NCBI GenBank assembly: GCA_044866695.1
Contig: JBIOUF010000273.1
Span: forward strand, 1-64,000
Source: JBIOUF01 sp044866695
GTDB taxonomy: Bacteria > Actinomycetota > Actinomycetes > Propionibacteriales > Nocardioidaceae
Direction: 5' to 3'
DNA: 64,000 nt
A program made the translations under genes and the position numbers. The notes under the pieces are model-generated. The model saw nothing but the letters and a program-made list of their open reading frames with translations, was not told where the DNA came from and did no database searches. Positions 1-8,745 of the stretch are shown here, piece by piece (positions within the stretch are counted from its first letter, which is position 1; every line of letters starts with the position of its first letter).

Positions 1-1077
1 GACGTGCCCGCCGACGGCGAGGTGCACGTCGTCGACGTGCCCGGCCGGGGTGGCTACCGCGCCCTGGCGGTGTCCTCGGGCGCCGAGAAGGTCGTCACCG
101 GCCTGCCCACGTCGCCCATCGACGACACCACCGAGAGCCTGCTGGCCTGGCAGCTGCTGCTCACCGGGTGCGGTGTCGGCGTCGCCGCGCTCGCCGGGGA
201 CCTGCTGGTCAGGCGCACCTTGCAGCCGCTGCGCCAGGTCGCCCGCACCGCCCAGCAGGTGACCCGCCTGCCCCTGGACACCGGCCAGGTCGGCGAGACC
301 GTGCGGGTGCCCGCCTCGCTGACCGACCCCGCGACCGAGGTGGGCCAGGTCGGCGCGTCGCTGAACCAGCTGCTCGGCCACGTCGAGAACGCCCTGGACG
401 CGCGGCACCGCAGCGAGCAGCAGGTGCGCCAGTTCGTCGCGGACGCCTCGCACGAGCTGCGCACGCCGCTGGCGACGATCTCCGGGTACGCCCAGCTGGC
501 CCGCCGCAACCCGTCGTACGACGCCGAGCAGGCCCTGGCCAAGGTCGAGGGCGAGGCGGACCGGATGTCGACGCTGGTCGAGGACCTGCTGCTGCTCGCC
601 CGCCTCGACGCCGGGCGCCCGCTCGACCAGAGCCCCGTCGACCTCACCCGGCTGCTCCTCGAGGCGGTGGGCGACGCCCGCGTGGTCGCGCCGGACCACC
701 GGTGGACCCTGGACCTGCCCCAGGACCCCGTGACGGTCACCGGCGACGAGGCCCGCCTGCACCAGGTGGTCTCCAACCTGCTCGGCAACGCCCGCCGGCA
801 CACTCCCCCCGGGACCACGGTGGGCGTCTCCCTGCGCGTCGGCGAGACCAGTGTGGAGATCGCGGTCGCCGACGACGGCCCAGGAGTGCCGCCCGAGCTG
901 CGGCCGCGGGTCTTCGAGCGCTTCACCCGCGCCGGCGCCGCCCGCACCCGCGACTCCGGCGGCGCGGGCCTCGGCCTCTCGCTGGTCGCCGCCATCGTCG
1001 CCGCGCACCACGGCACCGTCTCCCTCGACTCCACGCCCGGCCGCACGGCCTTCACGGTCACCCTCCCGGCCGCCTGA
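1..1077 (+). CDS. Sensor histidine kinase, C-terminal part (5' end outside window)
   Basis: This is a membrane-bound two-component kinase that would autophosphorylate on His and pass the phosphate to a response regulator, presumably encoded upstream. The frame is open from base 1, so the start lies outside. Visible in order: the end of an extracytoplasmic domain, one transmembrane segment (about residues 47-69), a HAMP linker, a HisKA domain with the phospho-acceptor motif ASHELRTPL (His near residue 150), and a HATPase domain with N box (NLLGNARRH), G1 box (DDGPGVPP) and G2 box (GAGLGLSL). The order matches OmpR-linked kinases of the MprB/CutS type. The inducing signal cannot be read. Confidence 0.93.
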   Translation, partial: DVPADGEVHVVDVPGRGGYRALAVSSGAEKVVTGLPTSPIDDTTESLLAWQLLLTGCGVGVAALAGDLLVRRTLQPLRQVARTAQQVTRLPLDTGQVGETVRVPASLTDPATEVGQVGASLNQLLGHVENALDARHRSEQQVRQFVADASHELRTPLATISGYAQLARRNPSYDAEQALAKVEGEADRMSTLVEDLLLLARLDAGRPLDQSPVDLTRLLLEAVGDARVVAPDHRWTLDLPQDPVTVTGDEARLHQVVSNLLGNARRHTPPGTTVGVSLRVGETSVEIAVADDGPGVPPELRPRVFERFTRAGAARTRDSGGAGLGLSLVAAIVAAHHGTVSLDSTPGRTAFTVTLPAA

Positions 1078-1153
1078 GAGGGGCTCGGCGCCTCACAGGA
1101 CGCCGACAGGTGCGCGAGAGGGGGACGACAACTCCGGACGCGACCGTGGGCGC

Positions 1154-3208
1154 ATGGCAGAGCGAACCGGGACCCTGACCGCACCCCCCTCCCTCCCCGC
1201 CGCGGCGAGCGCCGGTGGCGGGGCCCACGACCGGGCCGCCCGCTCCCGGCTGCCCCGGCTGTGGCGAGGGCACGACGAGGCGCCCTGGGTGCGCCCGGCG
1301 CTGCTGGCCCTGCTGGCCGGGACCGCCCTGCTCTACCTGTGCGGCCTGGCCGCGTCCGGATGGGCCAACGCCTACTACTCGGCCGCCGCGCAGGCCGGCT
1401 CGGAGTCGTGGAAGGCGCTGTTCTTCGGCGCCTCCGACGCGGCGGCCTCCATCACCGTCGACAAGACCCCCATGTCGCTGTGGGTGATGGCACTGTCCGT
1501 GCGGCTCTTCGGGCTGTCCTCGTGGAGCGTCCTGGTGCCCCAGGCGCTGATGGGGGTGGGCGCCGTCTGGCTGCTGTACGCGACCGTGCGGCGGTCCACC
1601 GGGTCGGCCGCGGCAGGCCTGCTCGCAGGGCTGGTGCTGGCGACCACGCCGGTAGCGGTGCTGATCTTCCGGTTCGACAACCCCGACGCCCTGCTGGTGC
1701 TGCTGCTCGTCGGCGCCGCGGCGGCGACGCTGCGGGGGGTGGAGGCCTCCCGCGACGACGCCACCCGCGGCCAGGCGCTGCGCTGGCTGGTCCTGGCCGG
1801 CGCGCTGGTCGGGCTCGGGTTCCTCACCAAGATGCTCCAGGCGTTCGTCGTCCTTCCAGTGTTCGCGCTGGCCTACCTGCTCGAGGCCCGGTTCGGCCTG
1901 GGCCGCAAGCTGCTCCACCTGGTCGTGGCGGGACTGAGCGTGGTCGTCTCCGCGGGCTGGTGGGTGCTCGCGGTCGAGCTGTGGCCGGCCGACAGCCGCC
2001 CGTACGTCGGGGGATCGCAGACCAACTCGGTCCTCGAGCTCACCTTGGGCTACAACGGCCTCGGCCGGCTCACCGGCGAGGAGACCGGCTCCGTCGGCGG
2101 CGGGCAAGGCGGCGGCTGGGGCGAGACCGGGCTGCTGCGGATGTTCGGCAGCGAGGTCGGCGGCCAGGTCGCCTGGCTCGTGCCTGCCGCGCTGGTGCTG
2201 CTCGTCGTCGGGCTCCTCCTCACCCGGCGCGCCCCGCGTGGTGACGGCACGCGCACCGCACTCCTGGTGTGGGGCGGCTGGCTGGTCGTCACCGGGCTGA
2301 CCTTCAGCCTGATGGCCGGGATCTTCCACGCCTACTACACCGTGGCCCTCGCCCCCGCCGTCGGCGCCCTGGTCGGCATCGGCGCCGTGCGGCTGTGGGG
2401 TCGCCGCGACGAGAGCTGGGCCGGCGTCGCGATGGCCGCGCTGCTCGCCCTGACCGCCGCGTTCGCCGTCATGCTGATGGCCCGCGACGGCTACGCCCCG
2501 GTGTTCCGGTGGGCCGTCGCGGTGGCGGGGGTCGGCGTCGCCCTGGTGCTGGCCTGCGCCCGGTTCCTGGACCGGCGGGCCGCGGCGGTGGTCGCCGCGG
2601 CGGCGCTGGTGACCGCGCTGGCGGCACCGGCGGCGTACGCCGTGGAGACCGCGACCACCCCGCACACCGGCTCCATCCCCAGCGCCGGCCCGAGCGGCTC
2701 CGGCGGCTTCGGCCCCGGCGGCCGGGGTGGCCAGGGCGGTCCGCCCACACTGCCCGGCCAGATCCAGGGCCAGACCCAGGGCCAGACCCAGGGCCAGCCC
2801 CAGGCCGCGCCGCAGGGCCTGGCCGGCGGCGCCGGCGGCCTGCTCGACGGCAGCGAGCCTTCCGACGACCTGGTGGCGCTGCTCAGCCAGGACGCACAGA
2901 GCTATCGCTGGGCCGCAGCCACCGTGGGCGCCAACAGCGCCGCGGGCTACCAGCTCGCCACCGGCCTGTCCGTCATGCCGGTCGGCGGCTTCAACGGCAC
3001 CGACCCGAGCCCAACCCTGGAGCAGTTCCGGGCCTACGTCGCAGGTGGCGAGATCCACTACTTCGTCGCGGGCGGCCAGCTGGGCAGCGGCGGGCAGAAC
3101 GGCGGCTCGCAGGAGGCCGGCGAGATCGCCGCCTGGGTCGCCGAGACCTTCACCGCGCAGACCGTCGGCGGCGTCACCGTCTACGACCTCAGCGGCGGCG
3201 TCCGGTGA
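1154..3208 (+). CDS. GT39-family membrane glycosyltransferase (ArnT/PMT-like)
   Basis: A polytopic membrane protein of 684 residues that would transfer sugar from a polyprenyl-phosphate donor to an acceptor on the outer face of the membrane. An N-terminal cytoplasmic stretch is followed by about a dozen hydrophobic segments. The first loop carries the family signature (NAYYSAAAQ, then ITVDKTPMSLWV). The C-terminal part is extracytoplasmic, with a Gly/Gln-rich linker containing QGQTQGQTQGQPQ encoded by a 12-bp repeat near 2760-2805. The ATG at 1154 follows the kinase stop by 76 bp. The stop overlaps the next gene's GTG by four bases, so the two are translationally coupled and probably share one glycan or lipid-linked sugar pathway. 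Confidence 0.88.
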   Translation: MAERTGTLTAPPSLPAAASAGGGAHDRAARSRLPRLWRGHDEAPWVRPALLALLAGTALLYLCGLAASGWANAYYSAAAQAGSESWKALFFGASDAAASITVDKTPMSLWVMALSVRLFGLSSWSVLVPQALMGVGAVWLLYATVRRSTGSAAAGLLAGLVLATTPVAVLIFRFDNPDALLVLLLVGAAAATLRGVEASRDDATRGQALRWLVLAGALVGLGFLTKMLQAFVVLPVFALAYLLEARFGLGRKLLHLVVAGLSVVVSAGWWVLAVELWPADSRPYVGGSQTNSVLELTLGYNGLGRLTGEETGSVGGGQGGGWGETGLLRMFGSEVGGQVAWLVPAALVLLVVGLLLTRRAPRGDGTRTALLVWGGWLVVTGLTFSLMAGIFHAYYTVALAPAVGALVGIGAVRLWGRRDESWAGVAMAALLALTAAFAVMLMARDGYAPVFRWAVAVAGVGVALVLACARFLDRRAAAVVAAAALVTALAAPAAYAVETATTPHTGSIPSAGPSGSGGFGPGGRGGQGGPPTLPGQIQGQTQGQTQGQPQAAPQGLAGGAGGLLDGSEPSDDLVALLSQDAQSYRWAAATVGANSAAGYQLATGLSVMPVGGFNGTDPSPTLEQFRAYVAGGEIHYFVAGGQLGSGGQNGGSQEAGEIAAWVAETFTAQTVGGVTVYDLSGGVR

Positions 3209-4410
3209 CCGCCACCCTCGCCCTGCCCGCCTCCGAAGGCCGGTCCGTCCCCGTGCCCGACCTCGAGGTCGTGATCCCGGTGCACAACGAGGAGCGGGAC
3301 CTGGAGGCAGCCGTCGTCGGCGTCCATGCCTACCTCCGCACCCTGCCGTATACGTTCCGGGTCACCATCGCCGACAACGCCAGCACCGACGGCACCGCGG
3401 CGGTAGCGCGCCGCCTGTCCGCGGGGTTCGGCGAGGTCGCCTACGCGTATCTAGCGGAGAAGGGCCGCGGCCGGGCCCTGAAGCACATCTGGTCCGGCAG
3501 CGACGGCACCGTGCTGGTGTACATGGACGTCGACCTGTCCACCGACCTGAACGCCCTCCTGCCGCTGGTGGCGCCGCTGCTGTCGGGCCACTCCGGCATG
3601 GCCATCGGCACCCGGCTGGCCCGTGGGTCGCGCACCGTCCGAGGCGCCAAGCGAGAGCTGGTCTCGCGGTCCTACAACCTGATCCTGCGCGGCACGCTGC
3701 GAGCGGGGTTCTCCGACGCCCAGTGCGGGTTCAAGGCGATCCGCGCCGACGTGGCCCGCGAGCTACTGCCGCTGGTGCGCGACGACGCCTGGTTCTTCGA
3801 CACCGAGCTGCTCGTGCTCGCCGAGCGGGCGGGGCTGCGCATCCACGAGGTGCCGGTGGACTGGGTCGACGACCCGGACAGCCGGGTCGACATCTGGCGC
3901 ACGGCCCGAGACGACCTGCGCGGCATCGCCCGGGTCGCCTCGGACCTGGCCCGGGGCCGCCTTCCGCTGGCCGACGTCCGCCGCCGGGTGGGCCGCGCCG
4001 CCGCGGCGTACGAACGCTCGCTGGTCACCCAGGTGGCCACCTTCGCGGTGGTCGGGGTGTTCTCGACCGTTGCGTACGGCGTGCTCTACCTGCTGCTGCG
4101 GGGCGCCATGGACGCCCAGCTGGCCAACGCCCTGGCGCTGGCCGGCACCGCGGTCGCGAACACGACGGCGAACCGACGGTTGACCTTCGGGCTCCGCGGC
4201 CGCCACGACCTGGTGCGGCACCAGTCGCAGGGGCTGGTGGTCTTCGGCGCCGGGCTGGCGGTCACCAGCGGCACCCTGTGGGCGTTCGAGCGGCTGGTCG
4301 GCGGCGGTCACCCGGTCGCCGAGGTGACCGTCCTGACCATCGCGAACCTCCTGGTCACCGTCGGCCGGTTCCTGGCGCTGCGGGGGTGGGTCTTCCGGCG
4401 TGCTGGGTGA
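3205..4410 (+). CDS. GT2 glycosyltransferase fused to GtrA-like membrane domain
   Basis: A two-domain protein of 401 residues. The N-terminal half is a dolichyl-phosphate-mannose/glucose-synthase-type GT2 domain (LEVVIPVHNEE near the start, then YMDVDLSTD carrying the DxD metal/nucleotide motif). It should charge a polyprenyl phosphate with a sugar. The C-terminal third has four hydrophobic segments typical of GtrA, thought to flip the lipid-linked sugar. The GTG overlaps the GT39 stop (GTGA), so the pair fits a donor synthase/flippase plus the GT39 enzyme that uses the donor. The sugar and acceptor are not identifiable from sequence. Confidence 0.9.
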   Translation: MTATLALPASEGRSVPVPDLEVVIPVHNEERDLEAAVVGVHAYLRTLPYTFRVTIADNASTDGTAAVARRLSAGFGEVAYAYLAEKGRGRALKHIWSGSDGTVLVYMDVDLSTDLNALLPLVAPLLSGHSGMAIGTRLARGSRTVRGAKRELVSRSYNLILRGTLRAGFSDAQCGFKAIRADVARELLPLVRDDAWFFDTELLVLAERAGLRIHEVPVDWVDDPDSRVDIWRTARDDLRGIARVASDLARGRLPLADVRRRVGRAAAAYERSLVTQVATFAVVGVFSTVAYGVLYLLLRGAMDAQLANALALAGTAVANTTANRRLTFGLRGRHDLVRHQSQGLVVFGAGLAVTSGTLWAFERLVGGGHPVAEVTVLTIANLLVTVGRFLALRGWVFRRAG

Positions 4411-4461
4411 CGGCGCGGGCCCAGCCCTGGCGAGCCGGCGGTCCGCCCGGCCATCGCGCTG

Positions 4462-5397
4462 CTACTCCCGCTGGTCGTCGAGCCGTTGGCCCGCCCGCCC
4501 CGCGAGCCGGTGGCGGAGCGGCCGGGCGAAGGACCCGATTCGCGGGTCCTCGACGAGGACCCGTCCCAGGATGGTCGACACCACCAGCACGAACGCGAAG
4601 CCGATCAGCCAGGTCGCCACGGCCAGCACCAGGCCGAGGGTGCCGAGCTGGTCGGTCTGCGTCTCGGTGTACCTGGGCATGACCACTCCGGAGCCGACGG
4701 CGTACGCGACCTGGACGACCCCCGTGACCGCCGCTCCGGGCGCCAGCCGGCCCCACGGCACGCGGCCGGCCAGCAGCGCGTACGCGGTCACCCACCAGAC
4801 CGCGAACCCGGCGGCCACCTTCGTCGTGACGGCGACCAGCTCCAGCGGGCCGCCCTTCAGGAACGTGCCGAGCAGGCCGAGGAGCTGAAGGCTGACCAGC
4901 CAGCCGAGCAGCCACAGGAAGGCCCGGGAGTTGCCGGCCATGCCACCGCGGTGGGGCAGCTCCCAGCACCGCTCGTACATCCGCTGGACGGCGCGGGCGA
5001 AGCTGGTCGCCGAGAGCAGCGTGATCGCCAGGCCGGCGAACCCGGTCTCCGCGCGCACCTGGGCACCGCCGACGGCGTCCTCCAAGGCGGTGCCGACGCC
5101 GGTCACCGCCTCGAACCGGTCCTCGACGAACGCGCCGACCTGCTCGGGCATGAACGCCGCCACGATGACCATCAGGGGCAGCAGCGACAGCAGAGCCTGC
5201 GCCGCGACCACCATCGAGCGGTCGATGAACTCCACCCGGACCAGCTCGTTGACCAGCCGCCGCAGCCCCGGCACGACGTCGAGCATTCGCAACGCCCAGT
5301 CCTCGGCGCTCGCGACGCGCGCCCGAGCCCACTGCCGGCGCCGCGCCGCCCGGCCCTCGCCGGCCGCCGCGTCCCGGGCCCCGACCGGTGGCGTCAT
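4462..5397 (-). CDS. YihY/BrkB family inner-membrane protein
   Basis: A polytopic membrane protein of 311 residues in the YihY/virulence factor BrkB family (formerly misnamed ribonuclease BN). About six hydrophobic segments are visible. The region FIDRSMVVAAQALLSLLPLM matches the family's first membrane segment, and the TPGA-like loop is present as LAPGAAVTGVVQ. Molecular role is unknown for the family; a transport or envelope role has been proposed. The ATG at 5397 has a GGAGG ribosome site 4 bp upstream. It is transcribed divergently from the channel gene and converges with the glycosyltransferase operon. Confidence 0.88.
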   Translation of the reverse strand: MTPPVGARDAAAGEGRAARRRQWARARVASAEDWALRMLDVVPGLRRLVNELVRVEFIDRSMVVAAQALLSLLPLMVIVAAFMPEQVGAFVEDRFEAVTGVGTALEDAVGGAQVRAETGFAGLAITLLSATSFARAVQRMYERCWELPHRGGMAGNSRAFLWLLGWLVSLQLLGLLGTFLKGGPLELVAVTTKVAAGFAVWWVTAYALLAGRVPWGRLAPGAAVTGVVQVAYAVGSGVVMPRYTETQTDQLGTLGLVLAVATWLIGFAFVLVVSTILGRVLVEDPRIGSFARPLRHRLAGRAGQRLDDQRE

Positions 5398-5421
5398 CGA
5401 GCCTCCTCGCCTGCGGGGCGC

Positions 5422-5427
5422 TAGCGT
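5422..5427 (+). promoter_or_regulatory. Candidate -10 box (TAGCGT) for the ion-channel gene
   Basis: TAGCGT fits the actinobacterial TAnnnT -10 consensus. If used, transcription starts near 5434, which excludes the upstream in-frame ATG at 5429 and supports the start at 5468. No clear -35 hexamer is seen. Confidence 0.4.
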
Positions 5428-5467
5428 AATGGCCGGACCGGGCTCCGAGACAGCGAGAGGCCGTGGG

Positions 5468-6001
5468 ATGGCGCAGTGGCGACGGTGGGCGCGGGTCCTG
5501 CTGATGTGTGGGGCGTTCGTCGTGCTGTACTTCGTCGTACCGCTGACGCGTCCGCTCCCCCAGCCGGACTACGTGGTGAAGGCGGCTCTCGCGCTGCTGG
5601 TGTTCGCCCTGCTCGCCTTCCTGGTGGTGCGGCAGCTCAAGCTGCAGGTGGTGGACGGCGAGGACCGGAGCCTCGACGGGCTGGTGGTCGTCGTGGTGGC
5701 CGTCGTGCTGGTGTTCGCCCTCACCTTCTACCTCCTCGAGGACCGCAACCCCGGGCAGGTTCCGGGCCTCGAGACCCGGGTGGACGCGTTGTACTTCGCG
5801 ATGACCACCCTGCTCACCGTCGGGTTCGGCGACATCCACGCCCAGGGCCAGGTCGCCCGCGTCCTGGTGATCGTGCAGCTGGTGTTCAACGGCGTGTTCC
5901 TGGCGGCCGCCGCGAACGTGGCCTCCGCCCGGGTGCGCACCGTTGTCGAGGCGCGCGCGCAGGCCCGCGCCGCCCGGGGGCAGGCGCCGCGCGCGCCCTA
6001 G
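5468..6001 (+). CDS. Two-TM potassium-channel-like protein
   Basis: A 177-residue membrane protein with a pair of hydrophobic segments near the N-terminus, then a segment, a pore loop and a final segment in the Ion_trans_2 arrangement. The selectivity filter reads TVGFGD (residues 117-122), the accepted variant of TVGYGD. It therefore probably conducts K+, although no RCK/TrkA regulatory domain follows. The short C-terminus is Arg/Ala-rich. An in-frame ATG at 5429 exists, but the candidate -10 box overlaps it, and the ATG at 5468 has a GAGAGG ribosome site, so 5468 was chosen. Confidence 0.85.
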   Translation: MAQWRRWARVLLMCGAFVVLYFVVPLTRPLPQPDYVVKAALALLVFALLAFLVVRQLKLQVVDGEDRSLDGLVVVVVAVVLVFALTFYLLEDRNPGQVPGLETRVDALYFAMTTLLTVGFGDIHAQGQVARVLVIVQLVFNGVFLAAAANVASARVRTVVEARAQARAARGQAPRAP

Positions 6002-6006
6002 CGGCG

Positions 6007-6012
6007 TACCGT
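6007..6012 (+). promoter_or_regulatory. Candidate leaderless promoter -10 box (TACCGT) for thpR
   Basis: TACCGT ends six bases before the A of the thpR ATG at 6019, the spacing of a leaderless actinobacterial transcript. No Shine-Dalgarno sequence lies between, which agrees. Confidence 0.45.
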
Positions 6013-6018
6013 CCAAGC

Positions 6019-6633
6019 ATGCGCCTCTTCGTGGCCGCGCTCCCCTCTGCGCAGGCGGTGGAGCACCTAGACACGTTCTTGTCGCCACGACGCGAAGCAG
6101 AGGCCCTGCGGTGGACGACGGTCGACCAGTGGCATCTCACGCTGGCGTTCATGCCGCAGGTGGCGGACCGGGTGCTGGACGAGCTGCACGACCGCCTGCA
6201 GCGAGCGGCGCACCGGCGAACCTCCGTGCGGGTCGCGCTCGCGGGAGGCGGAGCGTTCCCCGACGCCGCCCGGGCGAAGGTGCTCTACGCCGCCGTGACG
6301 GGCCCGCCGCCGGCGCTGGAGGAGCTGCGGCGGATGTCGGTCGGCGCCCGCGCCGCGGCCAACAAGGCGGGCGCCGCCGCCGAGGGAGCCCGGTTCCGAG
6401 CGCACGTCACGCTGGCCCGGAGCGGGCGACCGTTCGAGGCGACCCGATGGCTGCGCGTCCTGTCGGCGTACCAGGGGCCGGCGTTCGACGTCACCGAGAT
6501 CGCCCTGGTGGAGTCCCACCTCGGCCAGGGACCGGCCAACCGGCCCCGGTACGACGTGCTGGCCCGCTTCCCGCTGTCCGCTCCGGACGTGCCGGCGACG
6601 CGCCCCGTCCAGGGTGAGGAAACGCCGGTGTAA
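6019..6633 (+). CDS. thpR: RNA 2',3'-cyclic phosphodiesterase
   Basis: A cytosolic 2H-phosphoesterase of 204 residues, the LigT/ThpR family, which opens 2',3'-cyclic phosphate at RNA ends to a 2'-phosphate. Both catalytic HxT motifs are present: HLTLAF (about residue 41) and HVTLAR (about residue 132). Length is close to the usual 180-200. The start MRLFVAALP matches the family N-terminus. It follows the channel gene by 17 bp but has its own candidate leaderless promoter. Confidence 0.92.
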   Translation: MRLFVAALPSAQAVEHLDTFLSPRREAEALRWTTVDQWHLTLAFMPQVADRVLDELHDRLQRAAHRRTSVRVALAGGGAFPDAARAKVLYAAVTGPPPALEELRRMSVGARAAANKAGAAAEGARFRAHVTLARSGRPFEATRWLRVLSAYQGPAFDVTEIALVESHLGQGPANRPRYDVLARFPLSAPDVPATRPVQGEETPV

Positions 6634-6695
6634 CCGGGTGCCGGTAGGGTCGAAGGGCGGCCCGGGCCGTGCTACGCGGAAATGGGGTGACCGGA

Positions 6696-7337
6696 ATGCC
6701 GTACCTGCTACGCGTGGAGCTGCCCGACGTCCCAGGCTCGCTCGGCCGGGTGGCGACGGCCATCGGCGAGGCCGGTGGCGACATCGAGGCCATCGAGATC
6801 GTCGAGCACCGCAGGGACGGCTGGGCGGTCGACGACGTGCTGCTCGAGCTGGCCCAGGGGGTGATGCCCGACTCCGTCGTGTCGGCCTGCAACCAGCTGA
6901 ACGGCGTCCGCGTGGTGTGGGTGTCCCGGTACGGCGCGGGCGGCAACCTGTTCTTGGACCTCGAGGCCGTCGAGGCCCTCACCGAGAGCCCCGCGACTGC
7001 GCTGGACGAGCTGGTCGACCTGATCCCGGTGACGTTCCGCTCCGACTGGGCCCTGCGCGCCACCCACGCCGGCAGCAGCATCAAGACCCTGCACGCCACC
7101 TCGGCCGCGCCGGACCTGGACGGCGGGCAGCGGGAGTGGCTGCCGCTGGAGCGGGCCAGCCGGCTCGCCGTGGCCGACGACAGCCCGCTGGCCGGCACCG
7201 TGGTCGCCGGCGCCCCGCTCGGCGACCGGGACACCATCGTCGTGTTCGGCCGTCGGGGCGGCCCGGACATCTTGGACTCCGAGGTGGCCCGGCTCGAGCA
7301 CCTGGCGGCGCTTGCGGTGACCATCTCGCGGCAGTGA
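6696..7337 (+). CDS. ACT-domain amino-acid-binding regulatory protein
   Basis: A soluble protein of 213 residues. The N-terminal 75 residues form an ACT domain (YLLRVELPDVPGSLGRVATAI), which in this fold binds amino acids or similar small ligands. The remaining 130 residues resemble a GAF-like C-terminal region with no catalytic motif. Homologues are common in actinobacteria without an assigned pathway. ATG 6696 places the ACT strand directly at the N-terminus; an upstream in-frame start at 6669 would add nine residues. A TAGGGT -10-like box at 6645-6650 gives a leader of about 40 bases. Confidence 0.75.
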   Translation: MPYLLRVELPDVPGSLGRVATAIGEAGGDIEAIEIVEHRRDGWAVDDVLLELAQGVMPDSVVSACNQLNGVRVVWVSRYGAGGNLFLDLEAVEALTESPATALDELVDLIPVTFRSDWALRATHAGSSIKTLHATSAAPDLDGGQREWLPLERASRLAVADDSPLAGTVVAGAPLGDRDTIVVFGRRGGPDILDSEVARLEHLAALAVTISRQ

Positions 7338-7359
7338 GCGGGGGGAGGGAGCCGGCCTC

Positions 7360-8205
7360 ATGACCACGCTGGCGGTGACCGGGGCCACGGGCGTCGTCGG
7401 CGGCCGGGTCGCCGGCGCGCTGGCCGCCCGGGGCACGCCGCAGCGCCTCCTCGTGCGCGACCCGAGCCGCGCGCCACGGCTCCCCGGCGCCACCGTGGCC
7501 CGGTGCGCCTACTCCGACCGGTCGGCGGCGGTCGCCGCGCTGCGTGGCGTCACCACGCTCTTCATGGTGTCTGCCGGAGAGTCGGTCACGCGGGTGCAGG
7601 AGCACCGCACCTTCGTCGACGCCGCCGCCGAGGCAGGCGTCGAGCACGTGGTGTACCTGTCCTTCTACGGCGCGTCGCCCGACTCGACGTTCACCCTCGC
7701 CCGCGACCACTTCGCCACCGAGGAGCACCTGCGAGCCAGCGGCATGGCGTGGACGTTCCTCCGCGACAACGTCTACGCCGAGTACCTGCCCGTGTTCGCC
7801 GGTGACGACCGCGTCCTGCGCGGCCCCGCGGACGGCGGACGCGTGTCGGTCGTGTCGCAGCGCGACGTCGCGGACGCCGCCGCTGCCGTGCTCGGCGACC
7901 CGCGCCGGCACCGCACACGCGGCTACGACCTCACCGGCCCGGCGGCGGTCACCCTCGCCGAGGCGGCCCAGACGATGGGCGAGGTGCTCGGCGGCGCGTT
8001 CTCGTTCCAGGACGAGACCGTCGAGGAGGCCTACGCCTCACGAGCCGCCTACGGCGCGCCGGCGTGGCAGGTCGACGCCTGGGTGTCGACGTACACCGCC
8101 GTCGCCGCCGGCGAGCTGGCCGGCGTCTCGGGTGACGTCGAGCTGCTCACGGGGCACCCGGCCACCCCGCTGGCGGAGGCCCTTCGCGCCGGCGCGGTCA
8201 GCTGA
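7360..8205 (+). CDS. NmrA/QorB-type NAD(P)-binding oxidoreductase (atypical SDR)
   Basis: A 281-residue atypical short-chain dehydrogenase. The Rossmann motif GATGVVGG sits at residues 8-15. The region VYLSFYGASPDSTFTLARDH followed by TFLRDNVYAEYLP matches quinone oxidoreductase 2 (QorB) and NmrA-like proteins, which bind NAD(P)H and reduce quinones or act as redox sensors. The classical YxxxK catalytic pair is not conserved. The ATG has an AGGGAG-type ribosome site. The last eight bases overlap the convergent deazaflavin reductase gene. Confidence 0.85.
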   Translation: MTTLAVTGATGVVGGRVAGALAARGTPQRLLVRDPSRAPRLPGATVARCAYSDRSAAVAALRGVTTLFMVSAGESVTRVQEHRTFVDAAAEAGVEHVVYLSFYGASPDSTFTLARDHFATEEHLRASGMAWTFLRDNVYAEYLPVFAGDDRVLRGPADGGRVSVVSQRDVADAAAAVLGDPRRHRTRGYDLTGPAAVTLAEAAQTMGEVLGGAFSFQDETVEEAYASRAAYGAPAWQVDAWVSTYTAVAAGELAGVSGDVELLTGHPATPLAEALRAGAVS

Positions 8206-8635
8206 CCGGCTCGAGCACGAACACCGGGATCTCCCGGTCCGTCTTGGTCTGGTACGTCGCGTAGTTCGGGAACGCCTCGACCGCCCGCCGCCACCACTCC
8301 TCCCGCTCCGCCCCCTGCGCAAGGTGGGCCCGGAACGGCCGCGGCTCCGGGCCGTCCTGCAGCTCGACGTCGGGGTGCGCGAGCAGGTTGTGGTGCCAGT
8401 CGGGGTTCCGCGCCGCGCCGCCCTTCGACGCGACCACCGCATAGCGGCCGTCGTGCTCCACCCGCATCACCGGGGTCTTGCGCACCTTGCCGGACCGCGC
8501 GCCGAGCATGGTCACGACGACCACCGGCTTGCCGAGCATCGTGTTGGCCTCCCGACCGCCCGAGCGCTCGTACTTCTCCACCTGCTCGGCGGAGCTGCCC
8601 CAGGTGCCGGGTGCGTACTCACCGTGGATAGCCAT
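8198..8635 (-). CDS. Deazaflavin (F420)-dependent nitroreductase-family protein
   Basis: A 145-residue protein of the Ddn/nitroreductase split-barrel family, which in actinobacteria uses F420H2 to reduce quinones and nitro compounds. Visible family features are the TMLGKPVVVVTMLGARSGKVRKT block and the KGGAARNPDWHHNLLAHPDV block, which bind the cofactor phosphate and deazaflavin. Length is typical. It converges on the QorB-like gene with an eight-base overlap. The physiological substrate is unknown. Confidence 0.88.
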   Translation of the reverse strand: MAIHGEYAPGTWGSSAEQVEKYERSGGREANTMLGKPVVVVTMLGARSGKVRKTPVMRVEHDGRYAVVASKGGAARNPDWHHNLLAHPDVELQDGPEPRPFRAHLAQGAEREEWWRRAVEAFPNYATYQTKTDREIPVFVLEPVS

Positions 8636-8704
8636 GTCGCAGGCATACCCGCCGGCGGTCCGGGTCAGGCCTGGATCCGTCGATGTCGGCGCGGCCAGGA
8701 CGGC

Positions 8705-8745
8705 GCCAGGTGCTCAATGCCAGGTGCTCAGATGCCAGGTGCTCA
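8705..8745. repeat. Triplicated 12-bp direct repeat at the upp 3' end
   Basis: GCCAGGTGCTCA occurs at 8705-8716, 8719-8730 and 8734-8745. The last copy contains the upp stop codon (complement of 8743-8745). It looks like a slippage duplication of the gene's 3' end. Confidence 0.8.

Noticed and set aside
54..1184. Long minus-strand frame opposite the histidine kinase
   Set aside because: Arg/Ser-rich translation with no family resemblance; the plus strand encodes clear kinase motifs.
2760..2805. 12-bp direct repeats as a regulatory site
   Set aside because: They are in frame inside the GT39 gene and encode a QGQT linker.
1058..3058. 666-codon minus-strand frame opposite the GT39 gene
   Set aside because: His/Gln/Gly-rich shadow produced by high GC; no domain.
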